This document shows positions 63,875 to 64,000 of a stretch of 64,000 nucleotides of DNA, one piece after another. Each line of letters begins with the position of its first letter. Positions within the stretch are counted from its first letter, which is position 1. A program made the position numbers and the translations under genes. Source of the stretch: Gloeobacter kilaueensis JS1 (lineage in GTDB: Bacteria > Cyanobacteriota > Cyanobacteriia > Gloeobacterales > Gloeobacteraceae); assembly GCF_000484535.1 (NCBI RefSeq), contig NC_022600.1:3348001-3412000 (forward strand), given 5' to 3'. Below the pieces are notes generated by a model. It did not search any database and was not told the origin of the DNA. It saw only the letters and a list, made by a program, of their open reading frames with translations.

Positions 63875-64000
63875 AACCCAGGCTCATCCTCGCCCTCGCT
63901 GCCGGACTGCTACTGCTCAACGTTCTTGTTGCCCAGGCAGAAAATAGCCCGCTCGCGGTGGACGAACTTTCGACCCGGCTCACCGCAGCCTTGCCCGATT
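63871..64000 (+). CDS. Secreted protein, N-terminal part (runs off window)
   Basis: A frame opens at a GTG at 63871, overlapping the pyrF stop (GTGA). It encodes 43 residues to the window edge, with a signal peptide [19 protein letters not shown] and mature [14 protein letters not shown]. The family cannot be judged from this fragment. Tight coupling to pyrF makes the start believable. Confidence 0.7.
   Translation, partial: MKPRLILALAAGLLLLNVLVAQAENSPLAVDELSTRLTAALPD

Overview
The window is chromosomal DNA of a cyanobacterium. The direct evidence is a photosystem II cluster (rubredoxin rubA, ycf48, psbE, psbF, psbL, psbJ), a photosystem I subunit XI gene (psaL), cyanobacterial small-protein families (DUF3155, DUF3110, DUF4346) and ClpS. 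High GC outside a few islands, many GTG and TTG starts and the overall gene content suggest Gloeobacter or a close relative. That placement is inference; no 16S rRNA gene is present to settle it. I see no tRNA, rRNA, CRISPR array, prophage or insertion sequence. No stretch longer than about 300 bases lacks a gene.

Layout. 1-1.6 kb: an uncharacterised partial gene, a DoxX-like membrane protein and a DUF3445 haem oxidase. 1.7-11.5 kb: an accessory block with a small unknown protein, a giant caspase / nSTAND / WD40 protein, a secreted esterase, an acidic Tyr-Gly-Gln repeat protein and a strikingly AT-rich membrane-anchored aspartyl protease, plus a possible remnant of a second esterase. 11.5-16.3 kb: folP with a coupled small gene, a TolC-type outer-membrane channel behind a 17-bp tandem repeat, a TSUP/DUF1634 transporter pair and a VOC-like protein. 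16.4-22.7 kb: a Rieske oxygenase and DUF1611 pair behind a structured leader, then SpoIIM, a membrane protein, RDD, a zinc ribbon and DUF4346. 22.8-25 kb: the photosystem II cluster. 25-36 kb: a degenerate matrixin-like protein, a sugar-binding lipoprotein, a thioesterase, a VirB10-like protein, a LuxR regulator, upp, DUF3155, a large acidic protein, DUF6130, an M28 peptidase and accC. 36-49 kb: a hybrid histidine kinase, a TerB-like protein, guaA, nanE, trpA, pepA, a dockerin protein, an RlmM-like methyltransferase and recJ. 49-64 kb: a GyrA/ParC subunit without a GyrA box, DUF3110, EVE and HEAT proteins, a candidate small RNA, a YhcC-type radical SAM protein, psaL, nnrE/D, clpS, an acyltransferase/hydrolase pair, an NAD-salvage operon (nadM-Nudix, nadV), and pyrF between a conserved hypothetical gene and a secreted partial gene.

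Genes working together. RubA and Ycf48 help assemble photosystem II around cytochrome b559, which is encoded directly downstream. The nadM-Nudix and nadV genes form a two-step nicotinamide to NMN to NAD route, and nnrE/D repairs damaged NAD(P)H. The acyltransferase/hydrolase pair carries the two domains that plant phytyl ester synthases fuse. The most unusual area is 1.7-11.5 kb, where a protease-STAND-propeller protein sits near a low-complexity repeat protein and an adjacent membrane protease of foreign base composition.
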